A DNA stretch of 64,000 nt from Microbacterium sp. AG1240. Lineage in GTDB: Bacteria; Actinomycetota; Actinomycetes; Actinomycetales; Microbacteriaceae. Where the stretch lies: positions 1,178,001 to 1,242,000 of the forward strand of contig NZ_RBXJ01000001.1 of the NCBI RefSeq assembly GCF_003635115.1, given 5' to 3'. Position numbers and translations under genes: made by a program. The notes under the pieces were generated by a model. It searched no databases, was not told where the DNA came from, and saw only the letters and a list, made by a program, of their open reading frames with translations. Below are positions 43,240 to 52,391 of this stretch, in pieces. How positions within the stretch are numbered: the stretch's first letter is position 1; each line of letters opens with the position of its first letter.

Positions 43240-43626
43240 ATGCGTAGGCTCCGCCAGGCCCTCGACGACGAGGAGGGGGCGAGCCCCGTCGAGTTCGTGC
43301 TGGTCGGCGGCCTCCTGACGCTTCTGACGGTCGCCGTGCTGCAGTTGGCCCTCGCCATCTACGTGCGGAACGTGGTGCACGACGCCGCGGTCGAGGGGGC
43401 TTTCCACGCGGCGCTCGCTGACACGACTCTCGCCGACGGCGCGGCCCGCACCCGCGATCTCATCGGTCGTGCGGTGGCGACGTCGTATGCCGAAGACGTG
43501 ACAGCGGTCGAGCAGGGCGAGACGGTTCGCGTCACGGTGCGCACGACGCTGCCCCTTCTCGGGCTGTGGGGGAGTCCGCGAGCACTGGAGGTGACCGCTC
43601 ATGCGCCGAGCGAGTCGCTGGGGTGA
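43240..43626 (+). CDS. tadE: TadE-like pseudopilin
   Basis: A 128-residue protein. The leader ends DDEEG, then ASPVEFVLVGGLLTLL: a prepilin peptidase site after Gly with Glu at +5 of the mature form. One N-terminal helix and an extracellular domain rich in Val/Thr follow. It begins 1 nt after the Flp stop and overlaps the next gene by 26 nt. Confidence 0.83.
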   Translation: MRRLRQALDDEEGASPVEFVLVGGLLTLLTVAVLQLALAIYVRNVVHDAAVEGAFHAALADTTLADGAARTRDLIGRAVATSYAEDVTAVEQGETVRVTVRTTLPLLGLWGSPRALEVTAHAPSESLG

Positions 43627-44083
43627 GGCGTTCCGGCGAGCACTGGGTGACGACGACGAGGGATCGGCGGCGATCGAGTTCATCTTCGTCGGCCTCCTCC
43701 TGCTGGTCCCGACCGTTTACCTGGTGGTCGCGCTCGGCATGGTGCAGCACCAGTCGCTCGGGGCCGAGGCGGGAGCCCGGCACATCGCCCGCACGATCTC
43801 GACGGCGACCGACGGCGCCGACGCCGATGTGCGCGCCCGGGAGGTGCTGGCGACGGTTGTCGAGGAATACAGGCTCGATGCAGACACGGTGGATATCGAG
43901 ATCGACTGTCCGGGCGCAGCATCCGGGTGTCCGTCCGCCGGCGCGACCGTGGTGGTGACGGTGCGGACAGCCGTGGCGCTGCCGCTGGCTCCGCCGGTGC
44001 TCGGTCTCGACCGGTTGGCGCGCCTCCCCGTCGAGGCGGTCGCGGTGCAGAAGGTCTCCCGGTTCTGGGGTGCGACATCGTGA
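43601..44083 (+). CDS. TadE/TadF-like pseudopilin
   Basis: A 160-residue protein with the same plan as the preceding gene: leader ending DDDEG, then SAAIEFIFVGLLLLVPTVYL, with Glu at +5. The extracellular part has a Cys pair (IDCPGAASGCPS) that could form a disulfide. Its start overlaps tadE by 26 nt and its stop overlaps the next start (TGATG). Confidence 0.8.
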   Translation: MRRASRWGEAFRRALGDDDEGSAAIEFIFVGLLLLVPTVYLVVALGMVQHQSLGAEAGARHIARTISTATDGADADVRAREVLATVVEEYRLDADTVDIEIDCPGAASGCPSAGATVVVTVRTAVALPLAPPVLGLDRLARLPVEAVAVQKVSRFWGATS

Positions 44084-44493
44084 TGCGGCGCCTCGACGAC
44101 GACGGGAGCGTGCTGCTGCTCACGCTCGGCTACGCACTGCTCGCGCTGGCGCTCGTGCTCGTCTGCGCCAACGCCACTTCGCTCTATCTGGCGCAGAAGC
44201 GCCTGGACAGTGCGGCGGATGCTGCGGCGCTCGCCGGCGCCGACGGATTCACCCTCACGGTGACCGACGGTCGAGCGATGGCCGTGCTGACCGACGACGA
44301 CGTCCGCGCACAGGCGGAGGAGGTGGTCGCCGCGATGAGCGAGGCCCTCACGGTGGTCGAGGCCTCGACCCCCGACGGCGTCTCGGCCCGGGTGACCGTG
44401 ACGGGGGTGTGGCACCCACCCGTCGTGTCGCTGTTCGTGCCCGACGGCGTGCCCCTGGGAGCGACGGCGACCAGTCGCACGGCGCTGCTGTAG
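44083..44493 (+). CDS. TadG-like Flp pilus assembly protein
   Basis: A 136-residue protein with the N-terminal Flp-assembly TadE/G-like segment: DDDGSVLLLTLGYALLALAL, then LYLAQKRLDSAADAAALAGADG, quoted here as QKRLDSAADAAALAGA, which is the hallmark of this domain. The von Willebrand domain of full TadG is absent. ATG at 44083 overlaps the previous stop; GTG at 44080 is the alternative. Last gene of the operon. Confidence 0.8.
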   Translation: MRRLDDDGSVLLLTLGYALLALALVLVCANATSLYLAQKRLDSAADAAALAGADGFTLTVTDGRAMAVLTDDDVRAQAEEVVAAMSEALTVVEASTPDGVSARVTVTGVWHPPVVSLFVPDGVPLGATATSRTALL

Positions 44494-44599
44494 CTCGGTG
44501 GCGATCGCGCGGGTCTTCGGTGTCCGCGCTGCCCCTGAACGAGCCGCGCGCACCGAACGGCCGCGCGGACGCGAGCGAGGTGCTCGTTACGCTCGAAGC

Positions 44600-45619
44600 A
44601 TGGCCGAAGAACCTCGCGATGACATCTCTGCGCCCGTCGTCCCTCCCGCGCAGGCGTGGCCGACGGGTGCGCCCGGAGGCTATGTCGCGGTGAGGGCGCC
44701 GATGCCCGACCCGCGCAGTCCGCTGCCGGGTCTTCCCTTCGGGTCGAGCTACCGCACACCCCGCACCCGGTGGTGGAAGGGCCTGCTCAGCATCCTCATC
44801 GTGATCGTCGGCATCCTGCTGTTCACCACGATCGGTGGCCTCGTCGCGACGATCGTCGACCTCATGATCGGCGCGCAGGACGCCGACGCCCTCATGTCGG
44901 GCCTGATCGTCATGACCCCGGTCGTGTTGCTCGCGACGAACCTCAGCATCGTCGCGGCCGCGGCGCTCTCGATCATCGCCCACCGCTTCGTCAGCGGGGT
45001 GCGGATGGGCTTCTTCCACTCGCTGCGACCGGGGTTCCGGTGGCGGTGGCTGTGGATCTCGACGGCCATCGCCGCGCCGTTCTATCTGGCCTTCGCCGCA
45101 CTCAACCTGCTCGACCCCGCCTACCGCATCGAGATGTCGTCGTCGGCCCTCGCCTTCCTCGCCGTGATCGTGCTCACCACACCCCTGCAGGCGGCCGCCG
45201 AGGAGTACATGTTCCGTGGCGTGGTGCAGCGGGCGGCCGGTTCGTGGCTGCGCTCGCCGCGCTGGGCGCTCATCGTGGGAACGACCGTGAGCGCGTCGAT
45301 CTTCTCGGCCGTGCACTTCGCCGCCGACCCCTGGCTGATCGCCTACTACTTCCTGTTCGGCGTCGGACTGTCGATCCTTGCCCAGCTCACGGGCGGCCTC
45401 GAGAGCGGCATCGCGATCCACACCGCGAACAACGTCTTCCTGCTGGCCGTCTCGGCGTTCACGGGCTCGATGGATGCGGGCTTCGACCGCTCTGCCGGAG
45501 TCGGAAGCCCCGTGCTGCTTCTGCCGATCGTCATGCTCGCGATCGTGATCGCGATCCTGGCGGCGGTCGCCCGCCGGAGGCGTCTCGCGCGGGTCACGCC
45601 CGAGCCTCCGCTCGTCTGA
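44600..45619 (+). CDS. CPBP-family intramembrane metalloprotease (Abi/Rce1-like)
   Basis: A 339-residue membrane protein with about eight helices. The CPBP motifs are AAAEEYMFRGVVQR (paired Glu and Arg), FSAVHFAADP (His) and IHTANNVFLL (His/Asn). A Pro-rich cytoplasmic N-terminus of about 65 residues precedes the first helix. The ATG at 44600 follows TACGCT by 6 nt (leaderless type). Convergent with an MFS gene. Function in actinobacteria is unclear; some relatives process membrane peptides. Confidence 0.85.
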   Translation: MAEEPRDDISAPVVPPAQAWPTGAPGGYVAVRAPMPDPRSPLPGLPFGSSYRTPRTRWWKGLLSILIVIVGILLFTTIGGLVATIVDLMIGAQDADALMSGLIVMTPVVLLATNLSIVAAAALSIIAHRFVSGVRMGFFHSLRPGFRWRWLWISTAIAAPFYLAFAALNLLDPAYRIEMSSSALAFLAVIVLTTPLQAAAEEYMFRGVVQRAAGSWLRSPRWALIVGTTVSASIFSAVHFAADPWLIAYYFLFGVGLSILAQLTGGLESGIAIHTANNVFLLAVSAFTGSMDAGFDRSAGVGSPVLLLPIVMLAIVIAILAAVARRRRLARVTPEPPLV

Positions 45620-45628
45620 GCGTCGTTC

Positions 45629-46909
45629 CTACTTCGCCCGCGGCACGAACCGCGGCACCCAGCGCACGAACCCGAGCGCACCCAGCAGCCCGATGACGCC
45701 CATCGCCCCGGCGGCGAACGACAACGACAGCACGGCGGCGATCCCCGAGATCAGGAGCGGGGCCGTCGCGCCCCCGGCGTCGGTCAGGGTGCGCCACGAC
45801 CCGAGGAAGGGTGCCGGGTCGGTCGGGGGCGCCACGTCGGCGCCGAGGGTCAGGAGGATGCCGCTGGAGAGCCCGTTGCCGACTCCGAGAACCGCGGCGA
45901 ACATCGCGAACCACATGCTCGCGTTCGTCAGGTCGTGGGTGATCGAGAGCGCGAAGAATCCCGCACCCATGAGCACCATCGCGGGCAGGGCCGCCCACAG
46001 CCGGCCGAACCTGTCCATGACCTGACCGCTGGCGTAGAACAGCGCGAAGTCGATCGCCCCCGAGATGCCGACGACGAGCGCGATGGTCTGCGCGTCGAGA
46101 CCGATCGAGACACCCCACAGGGGCAGCATCACCTGACGCGCCGACCGCAGGGCCGATAGCGACGCCGCCGCGAGCCCCAGGCGCGCGAGCACGTCGCGGT
46201 GCCGCCACATGGTGCGGAACACGCCTACCCGCTGCGCCCCGGCGGCGGGGAGCGGGATCGAGCCGGTCACGGGCTCGCCGGTGTCTTCGCGCGGCTCGGG
46301 TGCCGCAGCATCCGACCCGTTCTTCGTCAGCGCCAGTTCAGGATCGGGCCCCAGCAGCACGAGCAGCACCGTCGCCACCAGACAGACGCCGAAGAACCAG
46401 ATCGCCGCGCTCTCGCTGCCGAAGACGGTGAGGAGCACCGCCGCGATGAACGGTCCGACGAACATGCCCAGGCGGAACGTGCCGCCGAGCAACGACAGCG
46501 CCCGCGCGCGGAACGACAGGGGCACGCGCGTCGTCATGAACGAATGACGCGCGAGCCCGAAGGCGGCCGCGCACAGCCCGATCACGAAGACGGCCGCGGC
46601 GAACAGCAGCAGGGTCGGGGCCAGAGCGAGACAGATCGTCGCAACGAGGGCCACCACCCCGGCGACCCCCATCGTGATGCGCTCACCGAAGCGGGCGACC
46701 GCCCAGCCGGCAGGGATGTTGCCGCACAGCTGACCGACGACGAGGGCGGAGGCGACGAGCGCGGCGATGGCGATGTCAGCGCCCAGACGCGACGCGATGA
46801 TGGGGATGAGCGGGATGACCGCGCCCTCGCCGATGGCGAACAACAGCGTCGGGCCGTAGATCATCGGGGCGAAGCGGACGAGGATGCGGCGGGGGGAGTC
46901 GTCAGCCAT
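45629..46909 (-). CDS. Major facilitator superfamily transporter
   Basis: A 426-residue MFS protein with 12 hydrophobic helices. The motif-A-like loop between helices 2 and 3 is GWAVARFGERITMG, and the second half has GQVMDRFGRLWAAL. The middle loop is Pro/Glu-rich. ATG with GGAGGCGAC before it. Drug or metabolite efflux is likely but the substrate cannot be told. Divergent from prfB. Confidence 0.85.
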   Translation of the reverse strand: MADDSPRRILVRFAPMIYGPTLLFAIGEGAVIPLIPIIASRLGADIAIAALVASALVVGQLCGNIPAGWAVARFGERITMGVAGVVALVATICLALAPTLLLFAAAVFVIGLCAAAFGLARHSFMTTRVPLSFRARALSLLGGTFRLGMFVGPFIAAVLLTVFGSESAAIWFFGVCLVATVLLVLLGPDPELALTKNGSDAAAPEPREDTGEPVTGSIPLPAAGAQRVGVFRTMWRHRDVLARLGLAAASLSALRSARQVMLPLWGVSIGLDAQTIALVVGISGAIDFALFYASGQVMDRFGRLWAALPAMVLMGAGFFALSITHDLTNASMWFAMFAAVLGVGNGLSSGILLTLGADVAPPTDPAPFLGSWRTLTDAGGATAPLLISGIAAVLSLSFAAGAMGVIGLLGALGFVRWVPRFVPRAK

Positions 46910-46986
46910 GTCGCCTCCAACATACGCCCGGCGTCGGCGGCACCGGCCGGTCCGCCCGGCGCCGGATACCGGCGCACGGAGGACGG

Positions 46987-46992
46987 TAGGCT
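46987..46992 (+). promoter_or_regulatory. -10 box for prfB
   Basis: TAGGCT lies 8 nt before the ATG, with GGGGAG in between. Confidence 0.5.
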
Positions 46993-47000
46993 GGGGAGCC

Positions 47001-48113
47001 ATGCTTGAACTCGATCTGACCGCCGATATCCAGGCGCTGCGCTCCACCTTCGGCGACATCCGCGCCGTGGTGGACGTCGACGCGCTCACCGCCGACATCG
47101 CACGCCTCAGCGAGGAGGCCGGCGCCCCCGACCTCTGGGACGACGTCGACAAGGCGCAGAAGGTGACGAGCGCGCTGAGCCACCGGCAGTCGGAGCTCAA
47201 GCGCATCTCCGACGTGGAGGCGCGCCTCGACGACCTCGAGGTGCTCGTCGAGCTCGCCCTCGAGGCGGAGGACGAGGAGTCGGCGGCCGAGGCCCGTAAG
47301 GAGCTCGCCGACCTGACGAAGGTGATCAACTCGCTCGAGGTGCAGACGCTCCTCGACGGCGAGTACGACCCGCGCTCCGCGGTCGTGACGATCCGTTCCG
47401 GTGCCGGCGGCGACGACGCGACCGATTTCGCCGAGATGCTGCTGCGCATGTACCTGCGCTGGGCCGAGCGTCACAAGTACCCCGTGAAGGTCATGGACAC
47501 CTCCTACGCCGAGGGCGCGGGCATCAAGTCGGCCACCTTCGAGGTCGACGTGCCGTACGCCTTCGGAACCCTGAGTGTCGAGGCCGGCACGCACCGTCTC
47601 GCCCGCATCAGCCCCTTCGGCTCCGCCGACAAGCGGCAGACGAGCTTCGCCGCGGTCGAGGTCATCCCCGTGATGGAAGAGGCGCAGGAGGTCGAGGTAC
47701 CCGAGGGTGACATCCGCGTCGACGTCTTCCGCTCGTCGGGTCCTGGTGGCCAGTCGGTCAACACGACCGACTCCGCTGTGCGCATCACCCACCTCCCCAC
47801 CGGCCTCGTCGTGTCGATGCAGAACGAGAAGTCGCAGATCCAGAACCGCGCCGCCGCGATGCGCGTTCTGCAGACGCGCCTGATGCTGCTGCAGCGCGAG
47901 GAAGAGGCAGCGAAGAAGAAGGAGCTCGCCGGCACGATCACCGCGAGCTGGGGCGACCAGATGCGCTCGTACTTCCTCTACGGACAGCAGCTCGTCAAAG
48001 ACCTCCGCACCGGCTACGAGGTCGGCAACCCCGCATCCGTCTTCGACGGCGACCTCGACGGCCTGATCGCCGCGGGAATCCGCTGGCGCAAGCGCAAGAC
48101 CGAAGACGACTGA
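47001..48113 (+). CDS. prfB: Peptide chain release factor 2
   Basis: A 370-residue class I release factor that reads UGA and UAA. The tripeptide that recognises the stop codon is in ARISPFGSADKR (SPF type, so RF2). The catalytic GGQ is in SSGPGGQSVNTTDSAVR. The frame is continuous from ATG, so there is no programmed +1 frameshift as in E. coli. It precedes ftsE, as in other actinobacteria. Confidence 0.96.
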   Translation: MLELDLTADIQALRSTFGDIRAVVDVDALTADIARLSEEAGAPDLWDDVDKAQKVTSALSHRQSELKRISDVEARLDDLEVLVELALEAEDEESAAEARKELADLTKVINSLEVQTLLDGEYDPRSAVVTIRSGAGGDDATDFAEMLLRMYLRWAERHKYPVKVMDTSYAEGAGIKSATFEVDVPYAFGTLSVEAGTHRLARISPFGSADKRQTSFAAVEVIPVMEEAQEVEVPEGDIRVDVFRSSGPGGQSVNTTDSAVRITHLPTGLVVSMQNEKSQIQNRAAAMRVLQTRLMLLQREEEAAKKKELAGTITASWGDQMRSYFLYGQQLVKDLRTGYEVGNPASVFDGDLDGLIAAGIRWRKRKTEDD

Positions 48114-48161
48114 CCGCGAGACCCGTTCTGCGTGGCGAGACCACGGCCTGATGTCGCGGTC
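48112..48161. repeat. Short intergenic palindrome between prfB and ftsE
   Basis: GACCGCGA (48112-48119) and TCGCGGTC (48154-48161) flank a GC-rich spacer that itself has a GGCGAGACC copy. The GAGAC/GTCTC core matches the elements at 11.7 and 32.1 kb. It may act as the prfB terminator. Confidence 0.45.
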
Positions 48162-48254
48162 TCGTCGGCCAGACGCGGTTTCGTCGAACGGATGCTGCGC
48201 GGCGGGCGCGTCACGACGGGATGCGACGGGGGAGCCGCTTAGGCTTCTTGCGCC

Positions 48255-49250
48255 ATGATCCGGTTCGAGAACGTCAGCAAGCGGTATCGCGGCACCTCCA
48301 AGCCCGCCCTCAACGAGGTCGACTTCGAGGTGCAGCGCGGAGAGTTCGTCTTCCTCGTCGGTCAGTCGGGTTCGGGAAAATCCTCGTGCCTGCGTCTGAT
48401 CCTGCGAGAAGAGACGCCGAGCAAGGGGCGCGTCGTCGTCCTCGGTAGAGACCTCCGCACCCTCTCGAACCGCAAGGTGCCCTACTTCCGTCGGCACGTC
48501 GGTGCGGTCTTCCAGGACTTCCGGCTGCTGCCGACGAAGACCGTCTTCCAGAACGTCGCGTTCACCCTGCAGGTGACCGGCGCCTCGCGCGGCTTCATCT
48601 CGCAGGCCGTGCCCGAGGCTCTCGCCCTCGTCGGTCTCGCCGGCAAGGAGAAGCGCCTGCCCCACGAGCTCTCGGGTGGTGAGCAGCAGCGCGTCGCCAT
48701 CGCGCGTGCTCTCGTCAACCGCCCGCAGGTGCTGCTCGCCGACGAGCCCACAGGAAACCTCGACCCGGCGACCTCGATCGACATCATGCAGTTGCTCGCG
48801 CGCATCAACGCCGGCGGCACCACGGTCGTCATGGCCACGCACGAGGCCGGCTTCGTCGACCAGATGCAGCGTCGCGTGATCGAGTTGCAGAACGGCGAGA
48901 TGGTGCGCGACGAGCGTCACGGCGGCTACGGCGACACGTCGGGTCTTCCGCGCCTCGCCCCCCAGGTCGAGAAGGGTGCGGCGGCGGTCGCGGCCCTGAC
49001 CGCGGTGCTCGAGGTGCAGCGAGAGGTCGCTCAGGTCAACCCCGCCGCCGGTGCCGCGTTGGAGGAAGCCGCGGAGCGGCTCACGCCGGCCGCCGAAGAA
49101 GCCATGGCTCCCGTCATCGCCGAGCAGACGCCGGAACCGGCATACACCCAGCGGGCCGAGGGCTCCGGCGAGATAGACGAACTCGGACTCGCCGACCGCC
49201 TCGGCCTCAGCGGCAACCGTCGCGACGATGAAGTGGGGCCCACCTCGTGA
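48255..49250 (+). CDS. ftsE: Cell-division ABC ATPase FtsE with C-terminal extension
   Basis: A 331-residue ATPase that with FtsX regulates peptidoglycan hydrolases at the septum. Walker [15 protein letters not shown], signature [17 protein letters not shown] and Walker [14 protein letters not shown] are intact. Usual FtsE is about 229 residues; here about 100 more residues follow, Ala/Glu-rich and helical or disordered ([20 protein letters not shown]). The start at ATG is conserved ([10 protein letters not shown]). The stop overlaps the ftsX GTG. Confidence 0.95.
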   Translation: MIRFENVSKRYRGTSKPALNEVDFEVQRGEFVFLVGQSGSGKSSCLRLILREETPSKGRVVVLGRDLRTLSNRKVPYFRRHVGAVFQDFRLLPTKTVFQNVAFTLQVTGASRGFISQAVPEALALVGLAGKEKRLPHELSGGEQQRVAIARALVNRPQVLLADEPTGNLDPATSIDIMQLLARINAGGTTVVMATHEAGFVDQMQRRVIELQNGEMVRDERHGGYGDTSGLPRLAPQVEKGAAAVAALTAVLEVQREVAQVNPAAGAALEEAAERLTPAAEEAMAPVIAEQTPEPAYTQRAEGSGEIDELGLADRLGLSGNRRDDEVGPTS

Positions 49251-50158
49251 GGATCGGACTCATCCTCGGCGAGGCCTTCACCGGTCTTCGCCGCAACGCC
49301 TCGATGGTCATCTCCGTCGTGTTGGTGACCTTCGTCTCGCTGACCTTCGTCGGCGCCGCGATGCTCATGCAGATGCAGATCGGCAAGATGCAGGAGTTCT
49401 GGGCGGATCGCGCCCAGGTCGCGGTCTACATGTGCTCCTCGGTCTCCGATACCGCCACGTGTTCGGATGGTCTGGCGACGCAGGAGCAGATCGACGCGGT
49501 GACCGCATCGCTCGAGGGCGGTGCGCTCGCGCCGCTCATCCGCGACTACACCTACGAGAACAATCAGCAGGTGTACGACCGCACGATCGCGCAGCTGCCG
49601 GAATACGCCGACGTGCTCACCCCCGACCAGGTCGGTGCGACGTTCTCGATCAACCTCGTCGACCAGAGCCAGTCGGATGTGATCGCCGAGGCCTTCGGTG
49701 GGCTCGAAGGCGTGGAAGACGTCGCCGACCAGCTGCAGTACCTCGACCCGCTCTTCGACGCTCTGCGGATCGCGAGCTACGTCGCGATCGGAATCGCTGC
49801 GTTGATGCTCATCGCCGCCGTCCTCCTCATCGCCACGACCATCCGCCTCTCGGCGTTCGCCCGCAGGCGCGAGATCGGCATCATGCGTCTCGTCGGAGCA
49901 TCCAACCGCTTCATCCAGACTCCCTTCGTGCTGGAGGGCGTGCTCGCCGCACTCATCGGATCGGCGCTGGCGAGCGTCACGATGTGGGGCATCGTGACCT
50001 TCGGGGTCGAAGACTACCTGCGCGACAGAGTCGCCTTCATCACCGCGTGGGTCGGCCCCGGCGACCTCGGCGTGGTGATCCCTGTGATCGTCGCGCTGGG
50101 CGTGGTGCTGTCGGCTCTGTCGGCCGGCTTCGCCATCAGGCGCTGGCTGCGCACCTGA
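49247..50158 (+). CDS. ftsX: Cell-division membrane protein FtsX
   Basis: A 303-residue protein with one N-terminal helix, an extracellular domain with a Cys pair (YMCSSVSDTATCSDG), and three C-terminal helices with AFARRREIGIMRLVGASNRF, the conserved coupling loop. GTG start overlapping the ftsE stop by 4 nt. Partner of FtsE. Confidence 0.95.
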   Translation: MRIGLILGEAFTGLRRNASMVISVVLVTFVSLTFVGAAMLMQMQIGKMQEFWADRAQVAVYMCSSVSDTATCSDGLATQEQIDAVTASLEGGALAPLIRDYTYENNQQVYDRTIAQLPEYADVLTPDQVGATFSINLVDQSQSDVIAEAFGGLEGVEDVADQLQYLDPLFDALRIASYVAIGIAALMLIAAVLLIATTIRLSAFARRREIGIMRLVGASNRFIQTPFVLEGVLAALIGSALASVTMWGIVTFGVEDYLRDRVAFITAWVGPGDLGVVIPVIVALGVVLSALSAGFAIRRWLRT

Positions 50159-50175
50159 GGTCGGCGTCGGCCTTG

Positions 50176-50181
50176 TAGACT
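50176..50181 (+). promoter_or_regulatory. -10 box for smpB
   Basis: TAGACT lies 39 nt before the smpB ATG. Unlike many genes here, smpB has a leader with a strong GGAGGAGG ribosome site. Confidence 0.45.
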
Positions 50182-50220
50182 GATGGGCTTGCATGAGCCC
50201 GACAGCCGGAGGAGGTTGCC

Positions 50221-50697
50221 ATGCCCCGCGAACAAGGCGAGAAGGTCGTCGCGACCAACCGTCGCGCGCGTCACGAGTACGCCATCGAGAAGACGTACGA
50301 GGCGGGCCTCGTGCTCACCGGCACCGAGGTGAAGTCGCTTCGGCAGGGTCGGGCGAACCTCAGCGACGGCTACGCCTACATCAACGGGGGAGAGGCGTTC
50401 CTCGACGCCGTCAACATCCCCGAGTACTCGCAGGGGCACTGGACCAACCACTCCGCGAAGCGCATCCGCAAGCTCCTCCTGCACAAGGAGGAGATCGTGA
50501 AGCTCTCGCACGCGATCTCGGCCGGCGGCTACACGCTGGTGCCGCTGAAGCTCTATTTCCTCGACGGTCGTGCCAAGGTCGAGATCGCGGTCGCCAAGGG
50601 TAAGCGCGAGTTCGAGAAGCGTCAGACGATCCGCGAGCGCGAAGACAAGCGCGAGGCCGAGCGTGCGATGCGCACGCGCAACCGCACGGGCGAGTAG
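50221..50697 (+). CDS. smpB: SsrA-binding protein SmpB
   Basis: A 158-residue tmRNA chaperone. [19 protein letters not shown] and [20 protein letters not shown], in part, are the oligonucleotide-binding core, and the basic tail ([19 protein letters not shown]) enters the decoding centre. It is 1.7 kb from the tmRNA gene it serves. Confidence 0.96.
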   Translation: MPREQGEKVVATNRRARHEYAIEKTYEAGLVLTGTEVKSLRQGRANLSDGYAYINGGEAFLDAVNIPEYSQGHWTNHSAKRIRKLLLHKEEIVKLSHAISAGGYTLVPLKLYFLDGRAKVEIAVAKGKREFEKRQTIREREDKREAERAMRTRNRTGE

Positions 50698-50700
50698 TCC

Positions 50701-51360
50701 CTACGACGCGCGGAACCGCGCCTCCACCGCCGCGCCGACCACGATGTCGGCCGGCTGGAGCGCGAGTGCCGGGCCCGCAGCATCCGACGCGGCCATCCGC
50801 ATCATGCGAGGAGCGGATGCTGCAGCCTCCGTCTGTCCGGCGAGAAGCCCCACGTCGGCGATCTCGATCGGCGCCACCGTGCCGAGCCCGATGGCGTCGG
50901 CGTAGGCCTCGGCGCGCGTGACAGCCACGCGCACGGCATCGGAGGCGACGTCGCGCTCGACGATCGCGCGGGTGCCGGGGGTGAGTTGCCACGAGATCGA
51001 CGCGACCTGAACCTCGTCGGCGTCGGCGGTCTCGCCGAGCCACCACGACAGTGCGGTGAAGTCGGCGAACGACGCCGAGATGTCGACGGAGGCGTGGTGC
51101 ACCGGCGGCAGCTGTCGGCCCTCGTTGTTCCAGGGGCGTTCCGACCAGACCGAGACGCGTCCGCTCGACCACTCGGCGACCTCGCCGGAGCGCTGGTGGG
51201 CATCGAGACCATCGCGAATCGGCGCCGCGGCGGCGTTCACACGCTCGACCACGGGTCCGCGTTCGGGCCCGTCGGCTCTCACGGACAGCTGCACGACGGC
51301 CCGCTCGGGAGCGACCCGGCGCTCCTGCTCGCCTCGGACGGTGATGACGACCTCGCTCAT
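50701..51360 (-). CDS. SIMPL domain (DUF541) protein
   Basis: A 219-residue protein of the SIMPL/DUF541 family, starting VVITVRGEQERRVAPERAVV. No signal peptide is seen, so it appears cytoplasmic, unlike many exported relatives. SIMPL proteins have been linked to oxidative-stress tolerance and, in mammals, to a signalling scaffold; here the function is unknown. Convergent with smpB, 3 nt apart. Confidence 0.8.
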   Translation of the reverse strand: MSEVVITVRGEQERRVAPERAVVQLSVRADGPERGPVVERVNAAAAPIRDGLDAHQRSGEVAEWSSGRVSVWSERPWNNEGRQLPPVHHASVDISASFADFTALSWWLGETADADEVQVASISWQLTPGTRAIVERDVASDAVRVAVTRAEAYADAIGLGTVAPIEIADVGLLAGQTEAAASAPRMMRMAASDAAGPALALQPADIVVGAAVEARFRAS

Positions 51361-51414
51361 GCGCCGAGCCTACGGGCTCTGCCTGAGCGGGCGCGCGCTG
51401 CGGGGGCCGGAGAG

Positions 51415-52236
51415 TCAGGCGGGGAAGATCTGCCCGACGGGCAGGCGCTTCTCGGCCTGGAACGCGTCTTCGGTGCGGCCGGCGGCCCAGTACGCCGAGA
51501 GTGACAGGTCGGATCGATCGACGCCTCGCTCGACGAAGATCGGACGCAGAGCCTTCATGGCCCCTCGCTCGCCGTGCGCGAAGACCTGCACGCGGCCGAC
51601 GGGCCACTCCAGCGCGGTCACGGCGTCGACGAGGCGCGCACCCGGGGCATCGTGGTCTTCGTCGATCCAGGTCACGCTCGCGGGGGAGTCGGGCAGATCG
51701 GCGCGGTGCTCGGCGGAACGGGCTTCGAGCAGCACGGTGACCTGAGCATCATCGTGCAGCGACTCGAGGGCGGCGGAGATCGCGGGGATCGCCGATTCGT
51801 CACCGATGAGCAGGATGCTGTCGACCTCCGGGTCGGGGGAGAAGCCCCCGCCGGGGGCAGACATCGTGAGCTCGTCGCCGGGCTGCGCGTTCGCCGCCCA
51901 GGGGCCTGCCACGCCGGTGTCGCCGTGCACGACGAAGTCGATCTCCATCACGCCACGATCGCGGTCGACGCGGCGGATCGTGTAGGTGCGGACCGTGGGC
52001 AGCTCGTCGAATGCGACCTCGTCGCGCAGAGCCGCGAGGTCGTACGGCGGGCGCAGGGCGCTGCCGGCCGGAGGGAAGAAGAGTTTCGCGTAGGTGTCGG
52101 TCTCGGGGCGGTCGGGGAAATCGACCAGCTCCTCGCCTCCGAGCACCACCCGCACGAGTCCGGGCGTGAGCCGGATCGTCTCGATCACCTGGAGGGTGGT
52201 CTGGGCAGCGGCGGATCGACGAGAAGGTGAGGGCAC
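51415..52236 (-). CDS. Siderophore-interacting protein (FAD-dependent ferric-siderophore reductase)
   Basis: A 273-residue SIP-family flavoprotein. The FAD-binding TVRTYTIRRVD (RxYT) and HGDTGVAGPWA are typical, as is the C-terminal NAD(P)H-binding part DSILLIGDESAIPAISA and AYWAAGRTEDAFQAEKR. It should release iron from imported siderophores. The GTG start follows TACGAT by 6 nt (leaderless type). No iron-box palindrome was seen. Confidence 0.9.
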   Translation of the reverse strand: MPSPSRRSAAAQTTLQVIETIRLTPGLVRVVLGGEELVDFPDRPETDTYAKLFFPPAGSALRPPYDLAALRDEVAFDELPTVRTYTIRRVDRDRGVMEIDFVVHGDTGVAGPWAANAQPGDELTMSAPGGGFSPDPEVDSILLIGDESAIPAISAALESLHDDAQVTVLLEARSAEHRADLPDSPASVTWIDEDHDAPGARLVDAVTALEWPVGRVQVFAHGERGAMKALRPIFVERGVDRSDLSLSAYWAAGRTEDAFQAEKRLPVGQIFPA

Positions 52237-52309
52237 CCTTACATCGTAGGCGACGGCTCGAGGGGCGAGCTGGGCCGCGGGTCCGGGAATGCGCCGAGGC
52301 GAGAACCGT

Positions 52310-52315
52310 TATAGT
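52310..52315 (+). promoter_or_regulatory. -10 box for ssrA
   Basis: TATAGT, the best -10 consensus in the window, 76 nt before the mature tmRNA 5' end. This fits a precursor trimmed by RNase P. Confidence 0.6.
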
Positions 52316-52391
52316 CTGTAGGGCTCGGGTGCTTCGGCAGCCGGGTTGGCAATTCCACAGTGTGACAGCGGTCCCTCCGACGGAGGACCAC

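Noticed and set aside
47001-47100. Programmed +1 frameshift in prfB
   Set aside because: The frame is continuous from the ATG and no TGA follows a slippery CTT codon, unlike E. coli.
52237-52391. An iron-responsive operator shared by the siderophore-interacting protein gene and ssrA
   Set aside because: No DtxR/IdeR-type palindrome is visible in the gap; only the ssrA -10 and a leaderless-type start for the other gene are seen.
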